Source: Candidatus Methanocrinis natronophilus (GTDB taxonomy: Archaea > Halobacteriota > Methanosarcinia > Methanotrichales > Methanotrichaceae). Taken from it: a stretch of 48,111 bases of DNA. The stretch spans positions 1-48,111 of the forward strand of contig JARFPK010000016.1 of NCBI GenBank assembly GCA_029167045.1. The letters run 5' to 3'. Within the stretch, counting starts at the first letter, position 1, and every line of letters begins with the position of its first letter. A model generated the notes under the pieces. That model was not told the DNA's origin. It ran no database searches and saw only the letters and a program-made list of their open reading frames with translations. Below, piece after piece: positions 35,411 to 45,269 of the stretch. The position numbers and the translations under genes are program-made.

Positions 35411-35563
35411 TTAAAAGGGTTTAGATCGTCGCCATCTACGTTGTCTATCTTTCCTTTGGGGTGCGTTTGTTGCCTCTATCTTTATCTCAGCTGCTACCAT
35501 CCGAATATCATCAAAGGGGTCTGCTTCTAAGGTCGCTGCATAAGATTCTTCATCTTCCTCCAT
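35411..35563 (-). CDS. Possible 50-residue small protein
   Basis: ATG 35563 gives an acidic first half (MEEDEESYAATLEADPFDDI) and a basic second half (QRKDRQRRWRRSKP), a pattern seen in real small nucleic-acid-associated proteins. No ribosome site is clear; a TTG seven codons upstream is an alternative start. It overlaps no other gene and lies just upstream of the membrane-protein operon on the same strand. Could equally be chance or a gene fragment. Confidence 0.3.
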   Translation of the reverse strand: MEEDEESYAATLEADPFDDIRMVAAEIKIEATNAPQRKDRQRRWRRSKPF

Positions 35564-35582
35564 CGAGGGGGCCAAAAGCGTC

Positions 35583-35594
35583 AAATATAATACT
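35583..35594 (+). promoter_or_regulatory. TATA box of the cdc48 gene
   Basis: CAAATATAATAC lies about 80 bases before the GTG start of cdc48, giving a leader of roughly 50 bases with the ribosome site AAGGTG just before the start. Confidence 0.5.
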
Positions 35595-35667
35595 GTATCA
35601 ATTTACAACGTGTTAGCGATCAGGATAGCCTTAAATCGGGCGAAGCCCATCATCGGCTAAGGTGTGA

Positions 35668-37881
<2,214 letters not shown>

Positions 37882-37890
37882 GGTGGGTTG

Positions 37891-38142
37891 ATGGCCAGGA
37901 TATACGCCCGGAGCCTCGCCGGAAAGGAGATTGTGACGATGGGGGGGACGGTTCTGGGGGAGCTTGAGAATATAATCCTCGACCCGGAGACGGGCAGGCT
38001 CCTCGACCTTCTGGTGAAGCCCGACTCTGAGTTTGACTTCGCAAGATATAGGAAAGAGGGAAAGCTGATCCTCGTTCCCTTCTTCTCGGTCTGCGCCCTT
38101 AAGGACTACATCGTCGTCGACGAGAAGAGGGCGGAGAGGTAA
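37891..38142 (+). CDS. PRC-barrel domain protein
   Basis: 83 residues, one PRC barrel: ARIYARSLAGKEIVTMGGTV, then LGELENIILDPETGRLLDLL and LILVPFFSVCALKDYIVVDE. Stand-alone archaeal PRC proteins are small; some act in cell division (CdpB family) or as RNA-linked adapters, but I cannot place this one with certainty. ATG 37891 has GAGGTG eight bases upstream, overlapping the cdc48 end region, so co-transcription with cdc48 is likely. Confidence 0.85.
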   Translation: MARIYARSLAGKEIVTMGGTVLGELENIILDPETGRLLDLLVKPDSEFDFARYRKEGKLILVPFFSVCALKDYIVVDEKRAER

Positions 38143-38191
38143 GGAGAGAGGGGATCCCCGGAGGCCGTCGCCATATGAGAGAGGTCGGAGG

Positions 38192-38359
38192 ATGATAAAG
38201 CCGATAACCGGCCTCTTCCTCATCTTCTGGGGGATTTTCAAGGCCTTCCAGGGCTGGGTCCTCCTGGACGGCGGCGAGGAGTTCGGAGCAATTTTGGTGG
38301 CGTTAGGGGGCCTGGCGGCCATGGTCGGTGGCCTTTTTTTGAGAGACTCCCTGAGATGA
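38192..38359 (+). CDS. Small two-span membrane protein
   Basis: 55 residues from ATG 38192 with GGAGG immediately upstream. Two hydrophobic segments, ITGLFLIFWGIFKAFQGWVL and GAILVALGGLAAMVGGLFL, flank a short acidic loop DGGEEFG; the ends are basic. No family recognised. It is third in line after cdc48 and the PRC gene in the same direction. Confidence 0.6.
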   Translation: MIKPITGLFLIFWGIFKAFQGWVLLDGGEEFGAILVALGGLAAMVGGLFLRDSLR

Positions 38360-38399
38360 CCGGAAAAACTATAACTCCGACCCCCGCCACTATCCATCG

Positions 38400-38969
38400 A
38401 TGGCTATGACCGGATCTCATATTGTTGTGGTGATCTTATTCATGTCAGCGGTCTTTGGAGATGGTTGCTTGACTAAAGATGAGGATGCAAAAAAGGATGT
38501 AGGGGCGGCCGGGGGGAAGAGAATCCTCTTGGAGACGAACATGGGCGATATCACTATACAGCTTCGAGATGATATGCCCGTAACCGCCGGCAACTTCGAG
38601 AAGCTGGTCTCTACAGGCTTCTACGACGGCGTCATATTCCACCGGGTCATCGACGGGTTCATGATCCAGGGAGGCGACCCCACGGGAACGGGTCGGGGAG
38701 GCCCAGGCTACACCATAAAAGATGAGTTCACCCGTCAGAATAAAAACAGCAGGGGGACCATCTCCATGGCCAACGCCGGCCCCAACACCGGGGCAAGCCA
38801 GTTCTTCATAAACCTCGTCGACAACAGCTACCTCGACAGGATGCACCCGGTCTTCGGGGAGGTCGTCGACGGCATGGACGTGGTCGATAGGATAGGGAAG
38901 ACTAAGACCGGCCCCGGGGACAGGCCCCTCGAGGATGTCGTCATAGTCAAGGCGAGGGTCGTATCCTGA
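38400..38969 (+). CDS. Secreted cyclophilin-type peptidyl-prolyl isomerase
   Basis: 189 residues. An N-terminal hydrophobic stretch (HIVVVILFMSAVFGDGC) looks like a signal sequence with a possible lipobox Cys, so the protein probably acts outside the membrane. The cyclophilin domain from about residue 40 has FHRVIDGFMIQGGDP, GTISMANAGPNTGASQFFIN and HPVFGEVVDGMDVVDRI, including catalytic Arg and the QFF block. It accelerates proline isomerisation in folding secreted proteins. A TATA box AAAACTATAAC sits about 30 bases before ATG 38400, suggesting a leaderless mRNA. A T6 run at about 38979 follows the gene as a likely terminator. Confidence 0.9.
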   Translation: MAMTGSHIVVVILFMSAVFGDGCLTKDEDAKKDVGAAGGKRILLETNMGDITIQLRDDMPVTAGNFEKLVSTGFYDGVIFHRVIDGFMIQGGDPTGTGRGGPGYTIKDEFTRQNKNSRGTISMANAGPNTGASQFFINLVDNSYLDRMHPVFGEVVDGMDVVDRIGKTKTGPGDRPLEDVVIVKARVVS

Positions 38970-39122
38970 GCCCCCGCCTTTTTTCCTCCGGCCCGCCGGC
39001 TGGTGGCTCCGGGACCTTCCAAAAGTCTTAAGCTTATATGGAGGGACCGCCAGAACACCGGACGAGTGAGATCGGTGGGTATTTCAAAGATGCTGTTACT
39101 GGGATTGATGCGAGGATTAGCT

Positions 39123-39512
39123 ATGAAACTGTCTCTTCCATTCATGCTCACGATCGCGCTCATCGTCGTCGCCTCCCCGGCTCATGCACAAGAGGTGACG
39201 GAGATCTACTCAGACCTCCAATCCTGCGACGTCACCGTAAGGGGGGATGTGGCTGGATCCCTCCTCCAGCTTGCCCTCACCTCTCCGAAGGAGGGGACGA
39301 TTCAGACCAGGACCCTGCCCCTCGACGGACCGGGGACCTGGGTCGTTAAATGGGAGACTGCGGCGGCTCCGGAAGGACCTTACAGCGCCTGCGCCAGTTT
39401 GATCCGAGATGGAGAAGTCCTCTCCGAGAGGTGCACCGACTTCTACTACGGCGGCAGAGTGGCCATCAGATTCGACGTTAGGGACGTTCACGCCGACCAT
39501 CGGGGGGCATGA
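39123..39512 (+). CDS. Secreted beta-domain protein, N-terminal half
   Basis: 129 residues from ATG 39123, with GAGG before it (ATG 39090 is an alternative). A clear signal peptide, KLSLPFMLTIALIVVASPAHAQ, is followed by a beta-rich domain beginning EVTEIYSDLQSCDVTVRGDV. The frame stops at TGA just after a run of six G (39496-39501). The next frame starts at the overlapping ATGA and continues with domains of the same kind plus a membrane anchor. I believe the two frames are one gene split by a one-base loss in the G run. No named family. Confidence 0.65.
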   Translation: MKLSLPFMLTIALIVVASPAHAQEVTEIYSDLQSCDVTVRGDVAGSLLQLALTSPKEGTIQTRTLPLDGPGTWVVKWETAAAPEGPYSACASLIRDGEVLSERCTDFYYGGRVAIRFDVRDVHADHRGA

Positions 39513-40195
39513 CCCTTCTCGTCTACTCCGAAGATCTGGCGGTGGTGGACGTCTACTACATGCTCGTCGAAGGCGATAAGGCGGTATACGTCACCAGGAG
39601 GGATTCGGTCCCCATAGCCGGTTCTTTCCGTTCTCCTTCGGATCTATCCCTCGAATGGAAGCAGATCCTAAAGAACGGACGTGAGTATTTAGGTCGGGTC
39701 AAGATCGTCGAAAAGAGGGACGGCCAGACCAGGGCCTTCATGAACTCCTTCACCGCAAGATACGACGCCGAGATCACTGACACCTACAGCGATGAGACCG
39801 GGGCGAGCGCGACGGTGATGGGCATCTCCCGCGTCCCCTTCGAGGGATCCCTCAGGTTCAACCTCCATCAGGACGGGATCCTCCTCGCCAGCGTCGAGGA
39901 GAAGACGCCGATCCTCCTATCTGGGGACGACGAGACGGTGGAGGTCTCATGGAACCGGACCCTGGATCCCGGGGTCTACAGGCTCACCATCCAGCTCCTC
40001 GGCAACGACGGCGACCTCCTCGACTTCGAGGAGACGATAATCGAGGCGAAGATTCCTCTGAGGCCTGCGACGACGAGGACTGACGATGGGGCGGAGGATG
40101 ACGGATCCGGCATCTCCAGATCTTTGTCGATAGCTCTGCTCCTCCTGCTGGTCGCTGCGGCCTTCATCGGATTTAGAAGGCGGCAGAAGAGCTGA
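39509..40195 (+). CDS. Cell-surface beta-domain protein, C-terminal half
   Basis: 228 residues. It starts at ATG 39509 overlapping the preceding stop but lacks a signal peptide, although it ends in SISRSLSIALLLLLVAAAFI followed by RRRQKS, a classic C-terminal membrane anchor. A second domain EITDTYSDETGASATVMGIS repeats the EVTEIYSD... pattern of the first half. Seven instead of six G at 39496 would fuse both frames as RGG-MTLLVYSEDLAVV. A surface-exposed adhesin or S-layer associated role is likely by architecture only. Confidence 0.65.
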   Translation: MTLLVYSEDLAVVDVYYMLVEGDKAVYVTRRDSVPIAGSFRSPSDLSLEWKQILKNGREYLGRVKIVEKRDGQTRAFMNSFTARYDAEITDTYSDETGASATVMGISRVPFEGSLRFNLHQDGILLASVEEKTPILLSGDDETVEVSWNRTLDPGVYRLTIQLLGNDGDLLDFEETIIEAKIPLRPATTRTDDGAEDDGSGISRSLSIALLLLLVAAAFIGFRRRQKS

Positions 40196-40254
40196 GATGA
40201 TGCTGCAGAATAAGAGCTCAGATGAGACGGCTGAAGAAGGCCGAAGATGTAGAG

Positions 40255-40306
40255 GAGCCCCCGGCGATAAACCGGCGAAAATTCGATTATAACCTGGCGG
40301 GGGCTC
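40255..40306. terminator. Stem-loop between convergent genes
   Basis: GAGCCCCCG (40255-40263) pairs with CGGGGGCTC (40298-40306); inside the loop GCCGG/CCGGC-like bases can extend the structure. It lies between the anchor protein gene (plus) and the FAH hydrolase gene (minus) and can end transcription from both sides. Confidence 0.55.
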
Positions 40307-40348
40307 AGAAGCCTGCGATATACCAGTTGGGAGAAGGGGGGGGCGGGA

Positions 40349-41068
40349 TCATATCCCACTGACTACCCCGTTCTTCAGCTTCGATAGACCCTGTACCTCC
40401 ACCTCCACAAAGTCCCCGGCTTTGAGGAGACCTACGCCCGGCGGTGTCCCCGTGGCTATGACGTCTCCGGGGAGGAGGGTCATGATACCGCTTATGAACT
40501 CGATCAGCTCCGGGACGGAGAATATCAGGTCCGAGGTGTCGGAGCTCTGTCTCAACGAGCCGTTCACCCACGTCTTGATCTTCAGGGATGAGGGATCTGC
40601 CTCGACGACGTAAGGCCCCATCGGCGCGAAGGTGTCGAAGCTCTTAGCCCGGGTCCACTGGCCGTCCCGCCTCTGGAGGTCCCGGGCTGTGACGTCGTTG
40701 AAGTTCGTATATCCCAGGATGTAATCGTCCGCGTCCTTGGCGGAGACGTTCCTGCACCTTTTTCCTATCACCACCGCCATCTCCCCCTCGTAGTCGACCT
40801 GGCTGCTCGAAGGGGGGATGACGATATATCTCCCCGGTCCGATCACCGCCGTAGGAGGCTTCAGGAATATGATCGGCTCCTTCGGCTGCTCCATAGAGAG
40901 CTCCTTTGCGTGCTCTGCGTAGTTGAGGCCCGCGCAGACGACCTTAGTCGGCTCCGCGGGAGCGAGGACCTCCACCTCATCCAGATCGTAGACCCTCCCT
41001 CCGGCATCGATAGACCTTCCGCCTGCCTCTCCGGTCAAGACCTCGTCACCGGATCGAAACCTCACCAT
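40349..41068 (-). CDS. Fumarylacetoacetate hydrolase-family protein
   Basis: 239 residues from ATG 41068, which has GAGGTGAT upstream; a longer frame to 41131 would run into pyrK. FAH fold with metal site residues in VDYEGEMAVVIGKRC and the blocks CAGLNYAEHAKEL, YTNFNDVTARDLQ, FDTFAPMGPYVV and VIATGTPPGVG. Members cleave C-C bonds of acylpyruvates or decarboxylate oxaloacetate. Its place behind pyrD-pyrK may reflect detoxification of a 2-oxo acid by-product, but the substrate is not shown. Confidence 0.85.
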   Translation of the reverse strand: MVRFRSGDEVLTGEAGGRSIDAGGRVYDLDEVEVLAPAEPTKVVCAGLNYAEHAKELSMEQPKEPIIFLKPPTAVIGPGRYIVIPPSSSQVDYEGEMAVVIGKRCRNVSAKDADDYILGYTNFNDVTARDLQRRDGQWTRAKSFDTFAPMGPYVVEADPSSLKIKTWVNGSLRQSSDTSDLIFSVPELIEFISGIMTLLPGDVIATGTPPGVGLLKAGDFVEVEVQGLSKLKNGVVSGI

Positions 41069-41090
41069 CAATTGAAGATCACCTCTTCCA

Positions 41091-41849
41091 TCATCTCTTC
41101 CTCCCGCTGGGACCCCTCTTGTACCTCCCAAACTCCGTACCTAGAAGCCTATCGCCCCTGATCACCGGCCCCTCTACGCAGGGCCTGATCCCCTCGGGAT
41201 CGATGGAGCAGGATCCACAGATCCCCAGGCCGCACTTGAAGTACCTGTCGATAGACGCCTGGATCTTGGCCTCCATCCCCCCACACCTCCCTATCAAGTC
41301 CGCCATCATCGGCTCGGGGCCGCAGAGGTAGATCTGGTCGTAATCCTCCAGGTCCAGGCACGATAGCCCCGCCGAGGCCCGGCCGCATATGCCCATAGAG
41401 CCGTCGTCCGTCGTTATGACCAGGTCGCCCGCCCCTTCAAACCTCTCCCTGAATATCAGGTCGTCGCAACCCCTGATCCCCAGGATCGTCGTGACCTCGA
41501 TCCCCTTCTCCGCCGCCTCCTCCCCCAGAAGGGCGAGGGGGGCCGCCCCCACCCCGCCCCCGACGAGAAGGATCCTCTCCCCCAGAAGAGCGAAGCCGTT
41601 TCCCAGGGGCCCTCTGACCCCAAGGCTATCTCCGACCTTCAGGTCGAAGATCGCCCCCGTCGCTTCCCCCACCTTCTGGACGGTGATGCCGTTACTGTAA
41701 GAGATGGACATGGGGATCTCGTCGACCCCCCTCACCCAGACCATCAGGTACTGGCCGGGGACCGCATCGAAGGTGATGTCGAACCGCAGGGTCCTCACCG
41801 AGGGGGTCTCGGAGACGATCTCGGTGATCACCGCGTCCTTCGGCCTCAT
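41091..41849 (-). CDS. pyrK: Dihydroorotate dehydrogenase electron transfer subunit
   Basis: 252 residues. FAD-binding barrel, NAD-binding domain (RILLVGGGVGAAPLALLGEE) and a C-terminal [2Fe-2S] site with Cys in FKCGLGICGSCSIDPEGIRP and CVEGP. It passes electrons from dihydroorotate oxidation in PyrD to NAD+. Its start overlaps the pyrD stop by four bases (ATGA), so the two subunits are made together, as the heterotetrameric class 1B enzyme requires. Confidence 0.95.
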   Translation of the reverse strand: MRPKDAVITEIVSETPSVRTLRFDITFDAVPGQYLMVWVRGVDEIPMSISYSNGITVQKVGEATGAIFDLKVGDSLGVRGPLGNGFALLGERILLVGGGVGAAPLALLGEEAAEKGIEVTTILGIRGCDDLIFRERFEGAGDLVITTDDGSMGICGRASAGLSCLDLEDYDQIYLCGPEPMMADLIGRCGGMEAKIQASIDRYFKCGLGICGSCSIDPEGIRPCVEGPVIRGDRLLGTEFGRYKRGPSGRKR

Positions 41850-42751
41850 GGAAACCTCCTCGCCGCTCCCACCAGCTCCTGAAGGGCCATATCCTTCCGG
41901 TCCAGGTAGATTGAGAGCCCCTCAGAGATGGACCTGAATATACCGTAGCCTTCGGCGTTCCCCAGGGCTGTTCCCACCTGGACCCCCCGGGCCCCGGCGA
42001 TGATCATCTCGCAGGCGTCCTCCCAGGAAGATACCCCGCCTACCCCGATCACCGGGATCTTAACGGCTCCTGCGAGGTCGTAGACGCATTTCACCGCCAC
42101 GGGCTTTATGGCGGGGCCTGAGAGGCCTCCGAACCGGTTTCCCAGGATAGGGCGGCATGACTCGACGTCGATCGCCATCGCCCTCAGGGTGTTGATGGCG
42201 ACGATGGCGTCGGCGCCCCCTCGCTCTGCCGCCAGGCCGAGGGCGGAGATCTCGGCGACGTTGGGGGTGAGCTTCACCCAGACGGGGACGGAGGAGCTCT
42301 CCTTTACAGCCCTGGTTATAGCCTCGACGTTGTAGACCTCGCAGCCTATCTCGGCGCCGTAACGCTCGGCGTGGGGGCAGCTTAAGTTCAGCTCGAAGCC
42401 GTCGGCGTCCAGCCCTCTAGCCACCTCCACGAACTCGGCGGGGGAGGAGCCGAAGATGCTGGCGATGACGGGTGCTCCGCCGTCCCTGCCAATATCTATC
42501 TCCTCCTGAAAGTGGCGGTAGGATGGGTTTGGAAGCCCCATGGCGTTCAACAGCCCACCCTCGACCTGGACGACGGCCGGGCCCCGGTGGCCCTCCCTCT
42601 CGGCCACCCCCACCGACTTGGTGACGACGGCCCCGGCGCCGGAGAGGACCGCCCTCTTCAGAGAGGCGCCCGTCGTCCCCAGTATCCCCGCCGCCAGCAT
42701 GACGGGGTTGTCCATCCAGATTCCTCCTACATCACCCGAAAGGGTCGCCAT
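41846..42751 (-). CDS. pyrD: Dihydroorotate dehydrogenase, catalytic subunit (class 1B)
   Basis: 301 residues, a TIM barrel with FMN. It oxidises dihydroorotate to orotate, the fourth step of pyrimidine synthesis. NPVMLAAGILGTTGASLKRA, GLPNPSYRHFQEEI, FELNLSCPHAERYG (class 1B Cys as base), VWVKLTPNVAEIS and IGVGGVSSWEDACEMIIAGA are diagnostic. ATG 42751 is used; the promoter region lies in the 100 bases shared with the divergent broken gene at 42854. Confidence 0.97.
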   Translation of the reverse strand: MATLSGDVGGIWMDNPVMLAAGILGTTGASLKRAVLSGAGAVVTKSVGVAEREGHRGPAVVQVEGGLLNAMGLPNPSYRHFQEEIDIGRDGGAPVIASIFGSSPAEFVEVARGLDADGFELNLSCPHAERYGAEIGCEVYNVEAITRAVKESSSVPVWVKLTPNVAEISALGLAAERGGADAIVAINTLRAMAIDVESCRPILGNRFGGLSGPAIKPVAVKCVYDLAGAVKIPVIGVGGVSSWEDACEMIIAGARGVQVGTALGNAEGYGIFRSISEGLSIYLDRKDMALQELVGAARRFP

Positions 42752-42853
42752 GGCTGAAAGTCGTCGAGAGAGGATAAAAAGCCTTCTCGGAGGGTTGACG
42801 CCACCGGGCGAAGGCGGGAAGACCCGCGAAGGGCGCCCAAAGGTTCTTCGCCG

Positions 42854-43691
42854 ATGAGGATAGAGGAGAAGATGGAAGTGGTGAGGTTGAAGCTTCGTCT
42901 TATCCTCTCGACTTTGATGATATTGCTGGGGTCCGTGGCGGCATCCTCCCTCCCAAACCCGATGGTGGCGGAAGGGTCCGGCAAGATGGGGGGAGGAGAC
43001 GGCTCCCTGGAACTCCTATCCACTCCCAGTCCAGCGGAGGTGAGGCGGGGGGGAGACGGTCACGTGGAATCTGACAGTTAAAAATCCCACCTCTAAGCCG
43101 GTCGAGAACGTCTCCTTGAAGGTCACCTTCCATCCCCCGGTAGAGGCGGTCGCCTCCTCCATCAGTCCTTCGTCCCCGTCGATCTTCAGCTTCGAAGAGG
43201 TGGGGGCAGAAAGCTCCATCACCCTGAACCTTCAGGTGAGGGTGCGTCGATCCGAGAGGAGCTTCTCCATGAGCCGCACCAACACTGGAGTGGAGTTTGT
43301 AAGCGTCTCTGAGAATTACTCCACAGAAGGCGAGGATTACGAGATCAGGTGTGAAGCTGCCGCCTGGGCGGAGGGGATGGGGGGGTTGGTCGAAAGCGCG
43401 TCATCGATCGGCGTCCTCGGAGAGGCTGGGGATGCTTCCAGGGTTCGGGAGATGGGGAGCGGATAGTACAGCAGTCTGAAGGCGGTGAGGGTCGATAGGG
43501 GGAACGGGTCGATCGAGTCATCGAGGAACGTCTCGGCGGAGCACCGCCCCTCCGGCCTCAACCATTGGGAGGAAGGATTTCCAAACCGTAAGACCCTCTG
43601 GTTTGAGATGATCGACCTCATAAAAGATGGCGCTGGGGAATTCTCCCGCCTTGGCCATGTCAACGCTACCACCCTCGACCGCCGGTATTAA
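42854..43691 (+). pseudogene. Broken secreted protein with CARDB/DUF11-like domain
   Basis: ATG 42854 begins a signal-peptide-like start (LRLILSTLMILLGSVAASSL). At 43047-43053 a run of seven G throws the frame into a stop at 43081; with six G it would continue as RRGETVTWNLTVKNPTSKPV and VENVSLKVTFHPPVEAVASS, a CARDB/DUF11-type beta domain used in surface proteins. The restored frame then meets TAG at 43464 and continues in frame as YSSLKAVRVDRGNGSIESSR to a stop at 43691. A frame shift and a nonsense codon together point to a real pseudogene. No membrane anchor is seen. Confidence 0.7.
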
Positions 43692-43789
43692 CCGAAGCTA
43701 GACGGAAACCGGACGATCCTGGTTTCGGGGGCGGGGCGTCCCCCATCTCGCCTCGAGGACCTCGAAGGATCTTTCCAGCCGTCAGCATC

Positions 43790-45022
43790 TCATCCAGCTA
43801 TCCAGGAAAGAGGCTTCGCATGATCATCGGCCTGATCTTCTTCTAAGCTGGAAGTGGGGCCCTCTCCTGTGAGGTTTGCCCCTGCCGTCTCATTGAGGCC
43901 GCCGGCCTCGTCAGACGCGGGCTGGTCTGGCCCGGATCCTATATCCGAGGAGTTTATGATCTTCACAGGTATCGCGGGGTCGATCACCGTCACCTCTCCT
44001 GTCGAGTTGATCACGGTTATGGCGCCCGCCGGATCGATGAGGGTTATCGGTTCCGTCAGGTTCTTGAATATTAAGGGTCGGCTTTCGTCTTCGATAGGAA
44101 TAAGACCGGTATCCTCGGGCCCCTTCACCGTTCCGGTGTTCTCGAATGCATCCTCCGTCTGATTCTCTGTCAAGTTCGGATGGCCGGGGTTGACGTCTAT
44201 CACCGGCTTTTTGGGATTGACGTTGATATTCGGCCTATTGGGGTTGACTTTGACGTCCAGCCCCGATATGCTGACGTTGACGTTAGGCCTGGCGGGGTTT
44301 ACGTTGACGTTGAGGCCTGAGAGGCTGACGTTGACCTTCGGCCTGGTGGGGTTTACGTTGACGTTGAGGCCGGTGGTCTTCTTATCCGCCCCCTCGCCGC
44401 TAACTTCCTCATCGGTTCCATTATCCTGGGCAGGCCACCACTCCGACGGATCGAACTCGTTCTCGGCGGAGTCGTTCACCTCGGCGATCCCGTAGTCCAC
44501 CAGCATCCTGTTGAAGGTGGGGGAGATGACCGGCCTTCCGTCCAGGCCTGAGAGGCGAAGGACCGCAACCAGCTCCCCGTCGGAGTTCCGTCCGTCAGGA
44601 GATCTGTCGTCGATGTCCAGCCATACGGTCTTGTTGAGAAGGATCGCGACGGCGAAGTCCTTTGCTGAAGGGACTGCTAAGATGGATCCGTTCGTCGATC
44701 TGTCCGCCTCTCCTTCTATCGATCCGTTCATCGATGCCTCGATCGTTTCGTTCCCGGGTCTGGACTTAGAATCGTTGGCGTGCCAGGATGTCGGACTCTC
44801 CTCCGCCCCTCTCATCGACCTCTCAGGGATGAGAACGTCTGCCAGGGTTACCCTCTCGACGGTCTCGTCGATTCTGGGGTCGGCCTCCACGATCAGGATA
44901 TCGAAGGTCTTCCCATCGATGACTGAGACGACGATTCCGCTCGCCTCATCCGGTGCGGCGGTGACTGCCATCGGCAAGATCATGAGAATCAATAACGGTG
45001 CGATCTTATCTGCGCCCACCAT
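43790..45022 (-). CDS. Secreted SNase-like protein with Asn-rich repeats
   Basis: 410 residues. A signal peptide (IAPLLILMILPMAVTAAP) is followed by a staphylococcal-nuclease-like fold: SGIVVSVIDGKTFDILIVEA, VTLADVLIPERS, FAVAILLNKTVWLDIDDRSP, LVDYGIAEVNDSAENEFDPS. The catalytic Arg and Glu set of true nucleases is not evident, so the domain may be non-enzymatic. Then come three 18-residue repeats of GLNVNVNPxRPxVNVSxS type and further NVNP/IDVNP units, and a second series around ITLIDPAGAITVINSTGEVT. Many NxS/T sequons suggest heavy N-glycosylation at the cell surface. No anchor is visible. Confidence 0.7.
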   Translation of the reverse strand: MVGADKIAPLLILMILPMAVTAAPDEASGIVVSVIDGKTFDILIVEADPRIDETVERVTLADVLIPERSMRGAEESPTSWHANDSKSRPGNETIEASMNGSIEGEADRSTNGSILAVPSAKDFAVAILLNKTVWLDIDDRSPDGRNSDGELVAVLRLSGLDGRPVISPTFNRMLVDYGIAEVNDSAENEFDPSEWWPAQDNGTDEEVSGEGADKKTTGLNVNVNPTRPKVNVSLSGLNVNVNPARPNVNVSISGLDVKVNPNRPNINVNPKKPVIDVNPGHPNLTENQTEDAFENTGTVKGPEDTGLIPIEDESRPLIFKNLTEPITLIDPAGAITVINSTGEVTVIDPAIPVKIINSSDIGSGPDQPASDEAGGLNETAGANLTGEGPTSSLEEDQADDHAKPLSWIAG

Positions 45023-45184
45023 ATTCCCCCTTCAAATGTTATTGTGGACTATGATCAGAAATAACTTTCTATCCCCTCGTTGGACGGGCTTCGCCAACCA
45101 TCTCTTCGGCATAATTCGAGTTAATCCTCCATTGAAAGGTGGCCGATTGAAGGGTTTATGCGGATTTTCCTCCGCGACGATAAC

Positions 45185-45214
45185 TTCGAGGATGAGGGTC
45201 CTCCTCGAAAAAAA
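45185..45214 (-). terminator. Oligo-T terminator with adjacent stem-loop after DEAD-box gene
   Basis: On the minus strand, C8T7 (45222-45208) is followed by the hairpin TTCGAGGA/TCCTCGAA (arms 45185-45192 and 45202-45209, 9-base loop). Archaeal polymerase stops at U-runs, so this fits the end of the helicase transcript, about 55-85 bases beyond its stop. Confidence 0.55.
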
Positions 45215-45269
45215 GGGGGGGGTTTCGGCCATCTCTGATGAGATGGACCGCTGCTGACGGCCACCCAGC

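Noticed and set aside
43464-43466. In-frame TAG considered as a pyrrolysine codon
   Set aside because: The host protein is not a methylamine methyltransferase, the same gene has a frame shift upstream, and no pyl gene is seen; decay is simpler.
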